Origin: Streptomyces apricus
GTDB lineage: Bacteria; Actinomycetota; Actinomycetes; Streptomycetales; Streptomycetaceae
Reading direction: 5' to 3'
Assembly (NCBI RefSeq): GCF_008369065.1
Contig: NZ_VDFC01000050.1
Span: 52,329 to 103,474 of the forward strand
DNA: 51,146 bases
This document shows, one piece after another, positions 41,330-50,878 of this stretch. Below the pieces are notes generated by a model. The model was not told the origin of the DNA. It saw nothing but the letters and a program-made list of their open reading frames with translations, and did not search any database. The position numbers were made by a program, and so were the translations under genes. Position 1 is the stretch's first letter. Each line of letters opens with the position of its first letter.

Positions 41330-42127
41330 ATGAGCGGCATACTGATTCATTTGCCGTCAGCGCACCGTACGGAGCCGGCGACGACCCGGCGCCTGGGGCC
41401 AGGAGAAACCGCGCGCTTCGGCCGTGGCACGAAAGCGCATCCGGTCGAACTGCTGCTGCCAGACCCGGCGGTCTCCCGGCTCGCCGGGGAGATCCTGGTG
41501 GCGCAGGACCACTGGCAGCTCACCAACTACTCCACCACCCACAGCTATCTGGTCGAGAACCCGGAGGGCGCCGGGGAGTACCTGCGGGTGCCGCCACGCC
41601 GGGCGGGGGCGCCGATCCCGTTCGAGTTCGCCCGGGTCGTCCTGCCCACCCGGGGCTCCACGGTGAGTTTCCAGGTGTTCGCGCCCGACCATGTCTACCT
41701 CGACGCGGACGACTTCGGCGGCCGGGGCACCCGCACCCTCAACGCCTACTCCCTCGACGAGACCGCCACGTACTTCCTCGTCCTGGTGGCGCTCTGCGAA
41801 CCGCGGCTGCGCGACGAGTCGGCCGTCTCCGTGCCGACCACCCCGCAGGTCGTGGAACGCATCAGCACGCATCCGGCGCTGACACGGCTGACCGCGCGGG
41901 CGGTCAACGCCCACATCGACTACCTGGCCGAGCAGAAGCTGCGGGTGCGCGGCCCTCAGGACGTCGGCGCCGCGGGCAGTGGCGCGCGGCGTACCGGCAA
42001 GCGCGAGGCCGTGGTCGGCGTCGCGCTGCGCTTCGGCCTGGTCCGCGAGGAGCACCTGGCGCTGCTGCCGTCCCGCACCCCGGGCGCCCCCTCCCCCGAA
42101 CCGGCACGGCCCGGGGGCCATCGGTGA
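41330..42127 (+). CDS. FHA-like domain protein coupled to Ser/Thr kinase
   Basis: A 265-aa cytoplasmic protein from the ATG at 41330 (GGGGAAGGAAA upstream). The N-terminal 120 residues resemble an FHA phosphothreonine-binding domain: RFGRGTKAHPVELLLPD, AVSRLAGEIL and WQLTNYSTTHSYLVEN. The C-terminal half (about 135-245) is helical. Its stop overlaps the kinase GTG by 4 bp, so the two proteins are made together; FHA proteins are common substrates of Pkn-type kinases. Confidence 0.8.
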   Translation: MSGILIHLPSAHRTEPATTRRLGPGETARFGRGTKAHPVELLLPDPAVSRLAGEILVAQDHWQLTNYSTTHSYLVENPEGAGEYLRVPPRRAGAPIPFEFARVVLPTRGSTVSFQVFAPDHVYLDADDFGGRGTRTLNAYSLDETATYFLVLVALCEPRLRDESAVSVPTTPQVVERISTHPALTRLTARAVNAHIDYLAEQKLRVRGPQDVGAAGSGARRTGKREAVVGVALRFGLVREEHLALLPSRTPGAPSPEPARPGGHR

Positions 42128-43707
42128 GCGGCGCGGTCGAGGAGTACGACGGGACTCTCGACGGGGAAACGGGCGAGCCGGATCACGGCGGAACCGGCGG
42201 AACAGGCAGGTCGGGTGGCGACGGGCCCGGCAGGACGGCCGGCCGGATACCCCGGGGCTTCCGCGTGGGCCGCTGGGAGGTCACCGAGCCGATCGCCGAC
42301 GGCGGTTGGGGACGCGTCTACGAGGGTCGCGACACCACTGCGGACGCCCCGGACGCTGCGGATGCCGTGGATGCTCCGGATACCGCAAATAACGCGAATG
42401 CCGCGGACAACGCCGACACGACGGACCCGGCAGGGGCCGGGGAAGGGACCGCCGAAGCGGGCCGCCGGGTCGCGCTGAAGTTCCTGCCGACCTCGGGGCT
42501 GGCCCCCCGTCAGGCCGAGCGGCTGGCGGAGACCGCGCGGCGCGAGATCGAGTTCGGCAGTCGTGCCCACCATCCCCGGCTGATGACGCTGCTGGACTCC
42601 GTGGTGCTGGAGGACTGCGACGTACCCGGTCTGGACGGCGCGGTCGTGCTGGTCATGGAGCGGGCGGAGAGCAGCCTCCAGGATCTGCTGGACGCCGCGG
42701 ACGGCAGCCCCCTGCCGGAGGCGGAACGGCTGCTGACCGAGATCTGCGAAGGGCTGGCCCACCTGCACGGACTGGGCTGGGTGCACGGGGACCTGAAGCC
42801 GGCCAACGTGCTCGTCATGGCGGACGGTTCGGTGCGGCTCTCCGACTTCGGTCTCACCGCCGAGCTGGAGGGGACGCGGGGCACCCACGGGTTCATCCCG
42901 CCCCTGGGTTCGCCGGACTACCTGCCGCCCGAGCGCTGGCGGGCCCCGCTGGACGAACGCGGGGTGCAGGTGCGGCCCACCGCGGACGTGTGGGCCCTGG
43001 GCGTGATGATCCACCAGGTGTTCAGCGGCGGGGCCTCGCCCTTCCCGGGGGCCACCTTCACCGCGCGGGCCTCGGCGGTCCAGGAGTACGCCGAGGGCAG
43101 GGCGCCGCTCAGGCTGGACGTCGTGGTGCCGGAGTTCTGGCGCGCCCTGGCGGCCGACTGCCTCCTGCCGGCCCACACCGAGCGCGCGGCGCACACGGCG
43201 GAGAGCCTGCTGGACCGCGTACGGACCCTCCAGGACGCCGGGTCCGCCGCTCGCCCGCGGAACCGCAGACGGGTCGTGGTCCTGGCCGCCACCGGTACCG
43301 TCCTGGCTCTGCTCGGCGCGGGCGGCGCCTGGTGGCAGTGGGCGGGACCCGGCGCCTCCCCGGGGGCAGCAGAAATACGGCTGACCGTGTACAACGCCGA
43401 CGACAAGTGCCGCGCACGCAGCGACCGGCATCCGATGTGCAGCCTCGGCCTGGCCATCAAGCCGACCGAGCCGTACGTCCTGGACAACGTCGTGCAGACC
43501 CGGGTGTGGCACGGTGACGTCCTCACCGTGGAGTGCGATCTGGAGCGGGGCGTCCCGATCGCCGACGAGGCGGGCGCCCGGTCGTCACGCTGGTACCGGG
43601 TGCGGCTGCCCGAGGCGGAGAAGAGCGCGAAGACCGTGCGGACCACCGCCTGGCTGCCCGACGTGCGGACCAGGAGCAAACCCGCCGTCCCCGCCTGCGG
43701 CGGCTGA
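42124..43707 (+). CDS. Transmembrane Ser/Thr protein kinase with SH3-like ectodomain
   Basis: A 527-aa protein. The kinase domain covers about 46-370: glycine loop ADGGWGRVYEG, catalytic lysine K119 in VALKF, catalytic loop HGDLKPANV (D223) and DFG at 241-243. The HRD arginine is replaced by Gly. A 40-residue Ala/Asp/Asn insert (about 71-113) lies between the glycine loop and the lysine strand. A transmembrane helix (about 383-402) leads to an ectodomain of about 120 residues with the pattern LTVECDLERGVPIADEAG ... RWYRVRLPE, like the SH3-like modules of neighbouring secreted proteins. No PASTA repeats. Probably an envelope sensor acting with the FHA partner. Confidence 0.9.
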   Translation: MSGAVEEYDGTLDGETGEPDHGGTGGTGRSGGDGPGRTAGRIPRGFRVGRWEVTEPIADGGWGRVYEGRDTTADAPDAADAVDAPDTANNANAADNADTTDPAGAGEGTAEAGRRVALKFLPTSGLAPRQAERLAETARREIEFGSRAHHPRLMTLLDSVVLEDCDVPGLDGAVVLVMERAESSLQDLLDAADGSPLPEAERLLTEICEGLAHLHGLGWVHGDLKPANVLVMADGSVRLSDFGLTAELEGTRGTHGFIPPLGSPDYLPPERWRAPLDERGVQVRPTADVWALGVMIHQVFSGGASPFPGATFTARASAVQEYAEGRAPLRLDVVVPEFWRALAADCLLPAHTERAAHTAESLLDRVRTLQDAGSAARPRNRRRVVVLAATGTVLALLGAGGAWWQWAGPGASPGAAEIRLTVYNADDKCRARSDRHPMCSLGLAIKPTEPYVLDNVVQTRVWHGDVLTVECDLERGVPIADEAGARSSRWYRVRLPEAEKSAKTVRTTAWLPDVRTRSKPAVPACGG

Positions 43708-43803
43708 ACCCGCCCTTCCCCGACGCCGGTCGGACCGCGGCGGCCCGCCCCCGAACGGGTCGCCGCGGTCCGTTCCGCCGGTGCAGGGGCGGTGCGGCCG
43801 GAA

Positions 43804-44097
43804 GGCCAGGCGCGGCCGGTTCCGGCCGGAAGGTCAGCAGCGGGTGGTGACGCCGCCGGTCTCGTCGCCCTTGAGGTAGATGGCGCTGACATAGCCGACG
43901 CCGCCCGCGTTCAGGGGCAGGCGTACCCACTTGTCGTTCGTGATGCCCTCGTCGGTCACGCTCTCACCGACCACCCAGCAGTGCGCGGGGTAGGACTCGT
44001 TCGGGTAGACCGTGCTGACGATGTCGCACGACCGGGCCGCGCAGGAGCGGACATTGGCCTGGGTCCACGCCGTCACCGTCGTCGTACCACCCCCGCC
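43804..44097 (-). repeat. 294-bp inverted repeat, left arm
   Basis: This segment codes for the SH3-like C-terminus of the M23 peptidase and 30 bp beyond its stop. It matches 45992-46285 in inverted orientation with only 4 mismatches, all silent. Confidence 0.95.
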
Positions 44098-44622
44098 ACC
44101 GCCGGGCGTGCACGGCAACCCGACCCCGCGGTCGCGCAGGTACGGGACCGGGTCGATGCCCCGGATCGAGGTGGACGTGCCGACCCGCACCCGCAGATGC
44201 AGGTGGACGCCGGTGGAGTCGCCCTCGCTGCCCATCAGGGCGATGCGCTGACCGGCCGCCACCTGCTGGCCGACGGAGACGTCCCGCTGGTACATGTGCC
44301 CGTACTCGGTCACGGTGCCGTCGGGGTGCAGGATGCGGATCCACTGGCCGTAGCCCTGGGCCGGGCCGGAGGCGATGACCTCGCCGGCGCCGACCGCGTA
44401 GATCGGGGTGCCGAGGGAGTTCGCGATGTCGACACCGTCGTGGGTGCTGCTGTAGCCCTGGGTGACCACACCGGCGGCCGGACAGGAGCCGGCGAAGGCG
44501 GTCGCGGCGGTGGGGGCGCTCGTCGCCGCGTGCCCGGGAACGGCCGCCGCGAGGGGCAGCAGCAGGGCCGCCGCGGCCACCAGGCCGGCCCGCAGGTTCA
44601 TGCCGCGCAGACCAAGACGCAC
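43834..44622 (-). CDS. Secreted M23-family peptidoglycan endopeptidase with SH3-like domain
   Basis: A 262-aa protein from the GTG at 44622 (GGGAGG upstream). Signal peptide about 1-32 (AGLVAAAALLLPLAAAVPGHA). The LytM/M23 zinc site is clear: HDGVDIA (His, Asp) and GVHLHLRV (HxH). A Gly linker then leads to an SH3-like module of 85 residues (WTQANVRSCAARSCDIVST ... KWVRLPLNAGGVGYVSAIYL) nearly identical to that of the divergent gene. It should cut peptide cross-links in the cell wall. Confidence 0.94.
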   Translation of the reverse strand: MRLGLRGMNLRAGLVAAAALLLPLAAAVPGHAATSAPTAATAFAGSCPAAGVVTQGYSSTHDGVDIANSLGTPIYAVGAGEVIASGPAQGYGQWIRILHPDGTVTEYGHMYQRDVSVGQQVAAGQRIALMGSEGDSTGVHLHLRVRVGTSTSIRGIDPVPYLRDRGVGLPCTPGGGGGGTTTVTAWTQANVRSCAARSCDIVSTVYPNESYPAHCWVVGESVTDEGITNDKWVRLPLNAGGVGYVSAIYLKGDETGGVTTRC

Positions 44623-44950
44623 GTGGGTTCCTCCCGTGAGGTGGCGGCTCCCGACGAGCCGCGGAGTGCAGGGTGTAGAGGTGCGGTGGTGCAGGGGTGC
44701 GGTGGTCCGGGCCCCGTCCGCTGCGGGGCGGGGCCCGGACCACGGACCCTAGGCGCGCCGCGGTCCCCGGGGGCATCCGGAAGTTTCCGGAGAGACGGCG
44801 CCCGCGAAGAGCGGTACTCCTGACTCCAGGACCGTCCGTCCGGATCCGGTGGCCGCAACCGGCGACCGGCGGCCGCGTCAGCCGACCACGACCGTCGGCC
44901 GCAACCGTCGTCTTCGTCCGTCGTAGTCCTCATCCACCGAGGGGGAACCC
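44623..44950. promoter_or_regulatory. Divergent promoter region of the two SH3-module genes
   Basis: About 330 bp between the M23 gene and the secreted-protein gene, centred in the inverted-repeat structure. It must hold both promoters. A GC-rich palindromic stretch (GGTCCGGGCCCCGTCC and GGGGCGGGGCCCGGACC, about 44703-44742) could be a hairpin or operator. The plus-strand start at 44951 has CCGAGGGGGAAC upstream. Confidence 0.5.
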
Positions 44951-46255
44951 GTGCCCGTCGCACCCGTGCGTGCCGCATCCGTGCGCGCAAGATCCACGCG
45001 CGCCAAGTGGCGTACACCGCTGTGGAGAACGCAGGTCCTGTGTCTGCTGCTCGTCCTGACGGGCCTGGCGGTGCCGCCCGCCGCGGCGCAGGAGCACAAG
45101 GATCAGGGCAGCTGGCGTATCGACCTGGCCGGGCCGGAGGCCGACCGGGGCAACGTCGCCCGCCGTCCGGACGGGATCACCGTCGAGGACAGCGCGGTGC
45201 GGACGGCGTCGGTGCCCGGCGCCTCCCACGCGGTCTACACGTCGCCCGGCAGGGACCTCGGCCGCCGGCTCACCGCGTTCACCGTACGGACCGAGGCCGA
45301 ACTCCCTTCCGGCACGAAGGTGTTGACCGAGATACGAGGCAGCGACCGGCCGGGCACCTGGACGCAGTGGCGGGACGCGGACGGAGCCGGCACGGTCCGG
45401 CTGCCGCAGGCGGTCTCCCTCCTCCAGGTCCGGCTCACCCTGCTCGGTGTCCCCGACGGACCCTCCCCCACCGTCCGGGCCGTCACCGTCACGGCGGCCG
45501 GGCAGTCCGCGCCGCAGCAGGTCCCGGAGAACGGCGCGTCGGCGGCCGCGTCGGGCCCCACCTACCGGCTGTTCGCCACCCGGGAGGGCCTCACCGGGCA
45601 GACCACCGCCAACGGCCACGTCATCCAGCCCCGCGACCACTTCGTGGCCCTGCCCTCGCGGCGGATGCTGGCGACCAACGGCGGACACGAGTACCAGGTA
45701 CGCCTGTGCTACAAGGGGCGTTGCGAGACCGCGCCCGTGTGGGACGTCGGTCCGTGGAACACCCGGGACGACTACTGGAACCCGCCCGCGCAGCGGGAGA
45801 TGTGGCGGGACCTGCCGCAGGGCACCCCGGAAGCCCAGGCGGCGTACCTCAACGGCTACAACGGCGGGCTCGACGAGTTCGGCCGGCGGGCCGCCAACCC
45901 GGCCGGCATCGACGTCGCGGACGGCACCTTCTGGGACGGCCTCGGCATGAGCGACAACGACTGGGTGGATGTCACCTTCATGCCGGACGGCGGCGGGGGT
46001 GGTACGACGACGGTGACGGCGTGGACCCAGGCCAATGTCCGTTCCTGCGCGGCCCGGTCGTGCGACATCGTCAGCACGGTTTACCCGAACGAGTCCTACC
46101 CGGCGCACTGCTGGGTGGTCGGTGAGAGCGTGACCGACGAGGGCATCACGAACGACAAGTGGGTGCGCCTGCCCCTGAACGCGGGCGGCGTCGGCTATGT
46201 CAGCGCCATCTACCTCAAGGGCGACGAGACCGGCGGCGTCACCACCCGCTGCTGA
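44951..46255 (+). CDS. Secreted protein with SH3-like C-terminal module
   Basis: A 434-aa protein. A long N-terminal region with hydrophobic core (QVLCLLLVLTGLAVPPAAA) is a signal peptide. Residues about 50-200 look like a beta-sandwich domain (GSDRPGTWTQWRDADGAG). Residues about 205-345 form a second domain (YRLFATREGLTGQTTANGHV ... WNTRDDYWNPPAQREMW). The last 85 residues are the SH3-like module shared with the M23 peptidase. No catalytic motif I can name; a wall-binding or hydrolytic role is inferred from the neighbours. Confidence 0.85.
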   Translation: MPVAPVRAASVRARSTRAKWRTPLWRTQVLCLLLVLTGLAVPPAAAQEHKDQGSWRIDLAGPEADRGNVARRPDGITVEDSAVRTASVPGASHAVYTSPGRDLGRRLTAFTVRTEAELPSGTKVLTEIRGSDRPGTWTQWRDADGAGTVRLPQAVSLLQVRLTLLGVPDGPSPTVRAVTVTAAGQSAPQQVPENGASAAASGPTYRLFATREGLTGQTTANGHVIQPRDHFVALPSRRMLATNGGHEYQVRLCYKGRCETAPVWDVGPWNTRDDYWNPPAQREMWRDLPQGTPEAQAAYLNGYNGGLDEFGRRAANPAGIDVADGTFWDGLGMSDNDWVDVTFMPDGGGGGTTTVTAWTQANVRSCAARSCDIVSTVYPNESYPAHCWVVGESVTDEGITNDKWVRLPLNAGGVGYVSAIYLKGDETGGVTTRC

Positions 46256-46285
46256 CCTTCCGGCCGGAACCGGCCGCGCCTGGCC
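45992..46285 (+). repeat. 294-bp inverted repeat, right arm
   Basis: Partner of 43804-44097; see that entry. The identity continues about 30 bp past the stop codon into the terminator region. Confidence 0.95.
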
Positions 46286-46313
46286 ACTCGGGACCGAGTG
46301 GCCAGGCGCGGCC
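46272..46313. terminator. Perfect 19-bp hairpin between convergent genes
   Basis: GGCCGCGCCTGGCCACTCG pairs with its exact complement across a four-base loop. It lies between the stop at 46255 and the convergent gene end at 46380 and probably terminates both. Its left half is part of the inverted-repeat arm. Confidence 0.8.
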
Positions 46314-46379
46314 TTGAGCAGTCAGGCGCGATCCCAAGCGATCAAATGGGATCCTGAGCAGTCAGGCGCAGGGCGCAGG

Positions 46380-48986
46380 TCAACGGACGTCGACGTAGTC
46401 GCCCGTCGCGTTGACCGACGCCGTGGTGGAGGACGCGGCGAAGCTGTAGCGCCAGTAGCCGTCCGTGGACGCCTTCACCGTGGTCTTCAGGTTTCCTGAG
46501 CCGTCCGTGGTGACCGTCTTCACGGTCGTGTACGTGGACGTCCCCTTCTTGCGGAACTGCAGCTTGGCCGGCTGGGCGGAGTAGCCCAGGTAGCCGCCGG
46601 CAGCCTCCCAGTTCGCGCGGGTGAGCTTGCCGGTGACGGTGAGGGTCTTGCCCTTGGCGACCGGCTCGGGAGCCGCGTTGGCCGTCAGCTTCGCGTCACG
46701 CAGGACGGACACCGTCTTCGCGGCGTGCAGGTCGGCGTGGCCCCGGCCGTCCGCGGACCCGGCCCACGCGGCCACCTTCCACGTACCGGCGAGCGAGTTG
46801 CGTCCCAGGGTCCAGCGCGGCTCGATGTACGCGAACTGCGCCTCGCAGGTGGAGGTCGTCGCGTCGGCCTTGGTGCAGACCGCGGACCAGGTGCCGTGGA
46901 GGACGGCGTCGGGGGCGTCGTACGACCCCTTGTAGAGGTACATGTCTCCGCCCGCGATGCCCGACGGGTCGGTGGCGGTGAACTTCGCCGTGAACTCCTG
47001 CAGCGGCTGGTCGCTCAGCTCGACCGCCTTGCCGCCGTTCACGACGGCGCCGGAGACGCGGGTGGCGCCCACCGTCTCGTCGCCCTGCGGGGCCGGGCCC
47101 GCGAACGCCCGGGTGACGGTGCGCCGCAGGCTGTTCCCCTCGTCGTCGGTGGCGGTGACGCGCAGGGAGACGAAGGAGGCGGTCGCGGGGACGTCGACGG
47201 TCGCCGACCCGTCCGCCGCGACGGGCACGTCCGTCCAGGTCGCGCCGTCGTCCGTGGAGGAGGCGAGCCCGGTGACCCGGGTGTTCACGTCCACCCCGTC
47301 CGTGTTCCGGGTGGTCGCGCCCGTGTCGACCCGTACCGGACCCGCGCTCGCGCGGCCGAGGGCGTCCAGCCCGGGAACGGCCAACCGGGTGTCGATCAGC
47401 GGGAGTTCGCCGCCGCTCGTGTAGTCCGAGCGGAACGTCCACTCGGTGCGCACCTGCGTCGACAGACGGGAGTACGGGACGTGGCGGCGCACGGTCTGGT
47501 CGAGCGTGTACGTCTTCTGCTGCGACGGCAGGGCGGACGACGACAGCGTGGCGTACGCGTCGAGGCCGTCGGCCTGTGCGTAGGTGGTGCCGTCGGAAGA
47601 GCTGAGCCGGTACGAGTACGTCGCCCGGGCGTCGGTGCCCGCGTGGCCGGCCGCGTCCCCGAAGGTGTGCGGCTCGTACAGCCACATCTTGCCGGAGTTG
47701 CGCTGCGAGCCGCCGTGCTCGCGGCGGACCGGCTGCGCGGGCGCGGCGCCCACGGTCTCGTCCGCGCCGGTCCCGGCGGGCAGCGTGCGGTCCGGGAGGT
47801 CGAGGGTCATGTCTCCCGGGCCGTAGGAGAACAGCCGGCTGTAGGTGATGCCCGGGGTGCTGTACTCGGTGACCGGGCCGGCGGCCGGCACCGAGGAGCC
47901 GATGTAGACGCCCGTCCACTCGCCGAAGGACGGGACGCTCTGCAGCGTGGCCGTCGTCCGCGTGCCCGGACCGGCCACCTGTGTGACGGTCTTCGCCAGG
48001 GACGACGTACGGACCGTCTTGACGGGCGAGGCGGGCACGGTGCCGGTGAAGCTGTGCGTGAGGTCGTAGCGGTAGGGGCTGGGCGCGCTCGCGGAGGAGC
48101 CGGCCTTACCGAGCAGTTCGTGCAGGCGCAGCGAGACGCCGCTCACCGAGAACGGCGTGACGTACACCTTGCCGGACGCCGAGCCCGCGAAGCCGGCGAG
48201 GCCGCCGCCCGGGACGCTGATCCACACCGCGGACGCCTGGCGGGTGGCGGTGGTGTCATCGGTGCGGATCGCGGCCTCCTTGGCCGCGCGCTGGTCGAAG
48301 TTGACCGTCTTCGCCGCCGAACCGACCGTGAAGCTGCTGGTGAGCAGGTAGCTCGGCTCCATCCAGTCGTCGTGCAGCGCGACCGCGAAGTAGTCGCCCG
48401 GCGGCAGCTTCACCGTCCCCGAGTCGCCGGTGGGGTCGTTCTTGACCGCGTACGACGTCCAGGACGTGCGGTCCCAGACGTAGTAGGACTTGGACGCCAC
48501 GTCGGCGTGCGTGATGTTCAGCTTGACCGTGTACGAGGCCGCGGCGGCTTTCGCGGCGGTGGTCCCGGCGGCGGGCGCGGCCGCGGGCTTCGCCTTCGTA
48601 CTGCGCGCCGCCACCGGGAGACGGGTGGTCGTGCTATCGGCCGCGGTCCTCCCGGTCCGCCGCACGGACACCGTGCCGTCCAGCGACGCCACGGCGTAGC
48701 GCGTGGCCCGGGCGGCACCGACCGCGTCGTCCGTCACCCGGACGTCACGCCCGTCGACGAGCTCGACCCGACCGCCCCGCCCGCCTTCCGCGGACGAACC
48801 CGCTGCGGCCCCCGCCTTCCCGGCGTCCCTCACGGCTCCTGCCGCCACTCCCACCGTGCCGACCGTGCCCCGGCCGCCGTCCGCGGCCGTCGCCTCGGGT
48901 ACGAGCAGCAGCGAGGCGGTCAGCGCCGTCCCGCACAGCCCCGCCGCGGCGCATCTTCGAAAACGCCGCACCTGAAAATCGGTCAT
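46380..48986 (-). CDS. Large secreted multi-domain beta-rich protein
   Basis: An 868-aa protein from the ATG at 48986 (CAGGGGGG upstream). A signal peptide ([23 protein letters not shown]) ends near residue 34. The mature protein has Ig-like and beta-sandwich stretches: [20 protein letters not shown], a central region with [39 protein letters not shown] (reprolysin/Ig-like) and a C-terminal domain [20 protein letters not shown] typical of extracellular surface modules. No zinc or serine protease motif was seen. I cannot name the function. Confidence 0.82.
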   Translation of the reverse strand: MTDFQVRRFRRCAAAGLCGTALTASLLLVPEATAADGGRGTVGTVGVAAGAVRDAGKAGAAAGSSAEGGRGGRVELVDGRDVRVTDDAVGAARATRYAVASLDGTVSVRRTGRTAADSTTTRLPVAARSTKAKPAAAPAAGTTAAKAAAASYTVKLNITHADVASKSYYVWDRTSWTSYAVKNDPTGDSGTVKLPPGDYFAVALHDDWMEPSYLLTSSFTVGSAAKTVNFDQRAAKEAAIRTDDTTATRQASAVWISVPGGGLAGFAGSASGKVYVTPFSVSGVSLRLHELLGKAGSSASAPSPYRYDLTHSFTGTVPASPVKTVRTSSLAKTVTQVAGPGTRTTATLQSVPSFGEWTGVYIGSSVPAAGPVTEYSTPGITYSRLFSYGPGDMTLDLPDRTLPAGTGADETVGAAPAQPVRREHGGSQRNSGKMWLYEPHTFGDAAGHAGTDARATYSYRLSSSDGTTYAQADGLDAYATLSSSALPSQQKTYTLDQTVRRHVPYSRLSTQVRTEWTFRSDYTSGGELPLIDTRLAVPGLDALGRASAGPVRVDTGATTRNTDGVDVNTRVTGLASSTDDGATWTDVPVAADGSATVDVPATASFVSLRVTATDDEGNSLRRTVTRAFAGPAPQGDETVGATRVSGAVVNGGKAVELSDQPLQEFTAKFTATDPSGIAGGDMYLYKGSYDAPDAVLHGTWSAVCTKADATTSTCEAQFAYIEPRWTLGRNSLAGTWKVAAWAGSADGRGHADLHAAKTVSVLRDAKLTANAAPEPVAKGKTLTVTGKLTRANWEAAGGYLGYSAQPAKLQFRKKGTSTYTTVKTVTTDGSGNLKTTVKASTDGYWRYSFAASSTTASVNATGDYVDVR

Positions 48987-49288
48987 CGATGACCCCCCTG
49001 AAAGTTTCCCCTGAGACCGCCCCCGGCCCATCCGTCACGGGCGACGATCAGCACACTCTAGAGGGCGCCACCGACTCCGGTGCACGCCCGCGGCCCGCTG
49101 ACCGGTGCGTCCACGGTCCGTCGTGACCAGCGCGTCCCCGATCGGTCGCGTCCCGGTCCATCGCGTCCCCGGTCCGTCGCGTCCTTGCCACAGACCGGGA
49201 ACAGGCCGTTGCCCCCTCTTCCTCCCCGGTGCGACGATCACGGGACTTCGCGCATCCCGTACCTCACCCATCCCCTGGGGGTTCTGTC
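48987..49288. other. Intergenic region with short GTCC-type repeats
   Basis: About 300 bp between two divergent genes. It holds a run of imperfect repeats of the type GGTCCGTCGCGTCC (about 49130-49185). The CTGGGGG before 49289 is a weak ribosome site for the PH-domain gene. No gene was seen. Confidence 0.5.
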
Positions 49289-49654
49289 ATGGCGCTTTTC
49301 GGAAACGCCCATACCGTCGATCCCGGCAAGGCCCAGCACGACTACGCGCGGCTGCTCGGGCACAGCGAGCAGGTGCACGCCGCCTTCCAGCTGATACGCG
49401 ACACCATCCTGTTCACCGACCGGCGCCTCATCCTGGTCGACAAGCAGGGCATCACCGGCAAGAAGACCGAGTACCACTCGGTGCCGTACCGCAGCATCAC
49501 GCACTTCTCCGTCGAGACCGCCGGGACCTTCGACCTCGACGCCGAGCTGAAGATCTGGATCTCCGGCACGCCCGCGCCCATCGAGAAGACCTTCACCAAG
49601 GGCGTCGACATCTACGAGGTCCAGGCGATCCTCACCCAGTTCGTGGCGCGGTAG
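49289..49654 (+). CDS. Bacterial PH-domain protein
   Basis: A 121-aa soluble protein from the ATG at 49289. The pattern HAAFQLIRDTILFTDRRLIL, VDKQGITGKKTEYHSVPYRS and ITHFSVETAGTFDLDAELKIW matches the bacterial pleckstrin-like (bPH) family, common in Actinobacteria and Firmicutes with unknown ligand. Its end overlaps the end of the convergent MFS gene by 23 bp. Confidence 0.92.
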   Translation: MALFGNAHTVDPGKAQHDYARLLGHSEQVHAAFQLIRDTILFTDRRLILVDKQGITGKKTEYHSVPYRSITHFSVETAGTFDLDAELKIWISGTPAPIEKTFTKGVDIYEVQAILTQFVAR

Positions 49655-50819
49655 GGCGCGGCCGTACGGGGCTCAGCCCGCGTGCCAGCGCCAGCGTCAC
49701 CGTGATCGATGCCGCCGCCGTCACCGTCATCGCCGCGGCCGGGGACGTGAATTGGGCGAGCGTGCCCGCCAGCGCCGCGCCCATGCCCTGCGCCGCCGGC
49801 ATCCCCGATGCGTGCAACCCCAGGGCGTGGCCCGCCAGTTCCGGTGGGGTCAGCGTCATGAGGCGTTCCTGCTGGAGCAGGCTCGCGGCGAAGCCCACCG
49901 AGGCCAGGGCCGCGAGCGCTGCCGCGACGGGCGGGGCCGGGTGCAGGGCGAACAGCAGGTACGGGGCCGCCAGGAGGAGGAGCAAGGGAACCCCGAGTCG
50001 GGCGCGCAGGGCGGGAGTGGCCAGGCGGGGCACCGTGACGTCCCCCACCAGCATGCCCAGCGCCGCGCAGGCGAAGAGCAGGCCCGCGTGCCCGGGCGCG
50101 TACGGGACGTAGAGGGACTCGCAGCCGACGATCAGGCCGTTGGGGAGCCACAGCGCCAGGTAGAGGTGGCGGCGCGGGCCCGCGGCGAGGAGGGTTCTGT
50201 TCGTCCGCCAGGTCGTGCGTAGCGAGGGGCGTCCCCCGGCTCTCGGCGGGCGCGGCGCCAGGGCGAGGCGGGCGATCGCCGCGGCCGTCGCGTACAGCGC
50301 CGCCGCCGTCAGCAAGGTGCCGCGCGGGGACAGAAGGGCGAGCAGTACGCCACCTGCCGCGTACCCCGTGATCTGCGTGACGCCGTTCATGGCGTTGAAG
50401 ACCGAGCGGCCCGGGATGTAGGCGTCCTCGGGGAGGATCTCGTTCAGCAGGCCCCAGCGGACGCCGCCGGCCAGGGAGGCCACCGGGCCGAGGGCGAGGA
50501 CCAGGGCGAAGAGCGTCCAGAGCGGGGCCGGCAGCGCCAGGAGCACGGTGCCCGCCGCGAACGCCAGGGCCGTGCCCGCCGTAGCGGTCCGGGGCGGCAG
50601 GCGGTCGGCCGCCGACAGGAGCGTGGTCGCGCCCAGGACCTGCGCGAGCGACGGGCCGAACATCGCCAGGGCCGACAGGAGCGGCGAGTCCGTGGCCCGG
50701 TACACCAGCGTGCCGAGCGCGAGACCGCTCATGGTCTGCGCCGCCACCTGCGCGGAGGAGACGAGGAAGAGGGGCGTGAACTCCGGTGTGCGGAAGAGGG
50801 ATGCGTACGTCGTGGGCAT
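49632..50819 (-). CDS. MFS transporter
   Basis: A 395-aa protein from the ATG at 50819 with about 12 predicted membrane helices (e.g. ATTLLSAADRLPPRTATAG loop between helices, VLLALPAPLWTLFALVLALG, LLFACAALGMLVGDVTVPRL). It looks like a drug/metabolite exporter of the major facilitator superfamily; the substrate is unknown. It is divergent from an ArsR-like gene across 84 bp with an operator-like palindrome, so it is probably regulated by it. Confidence 0.93.
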   Translation of the reverse strand: MPTTYASLFRTPEFTPLFLVSSAQVAAQTMSGLALGTLVYRATDSPLLSALAMFGPSLAQVLGATTLLSAADRLPPRTATAGTALAFAAGTVLLALPAPLWTLFALVLALGPVASLAGGVRWGLLNEILPEDAYIPGRSVFNAMNGVTQITGYAAGGVLLALLSPRGTLLTAAALYATAAAIARLALAPRPPRAGGRPSLRTTWRTNRTLLAAGPRRHLYLALWLPNGLIVGCESLYVPYAPGHAGLLFACAALGMLVGDVTVPRLATPALRARLGVPLLLLLAAPYLLFALHPAPPVAAALAALASVGFAASLLQQERLMTLTPPELAGHALGLHASGMPAAQGMGAALAGTLAQFTSPAAAMTVTAAASITVTLALARGLSPVRPRPTAPRTG

Positions 50820-50858
50820 GATCCGGAGTCTCGGACCCGTGATGGGACGGGCGTTAGA

Positions 50859-50878
50859 GTTTCGCGTCCGTGCGAAAC
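50859..50878. promoter_or_regulatory. Operator-like palindrome between MFS and ArsR genes
   Basis: GTTTCGC and GCGAAAC form a perfect 7-bp inverted repeat with a six-base spacer in the divergent promoter. This fits a winged-helix dimer site. Confidence 0.65.

Noticed and set aside
46725..48992. A 755-codon plus-strand open frame opposite the large secreted protein
   Set aside because: The minus strand has a signal peptide, ribosome site and beta-rich domains; the plus frame lacks any recognisable feature.
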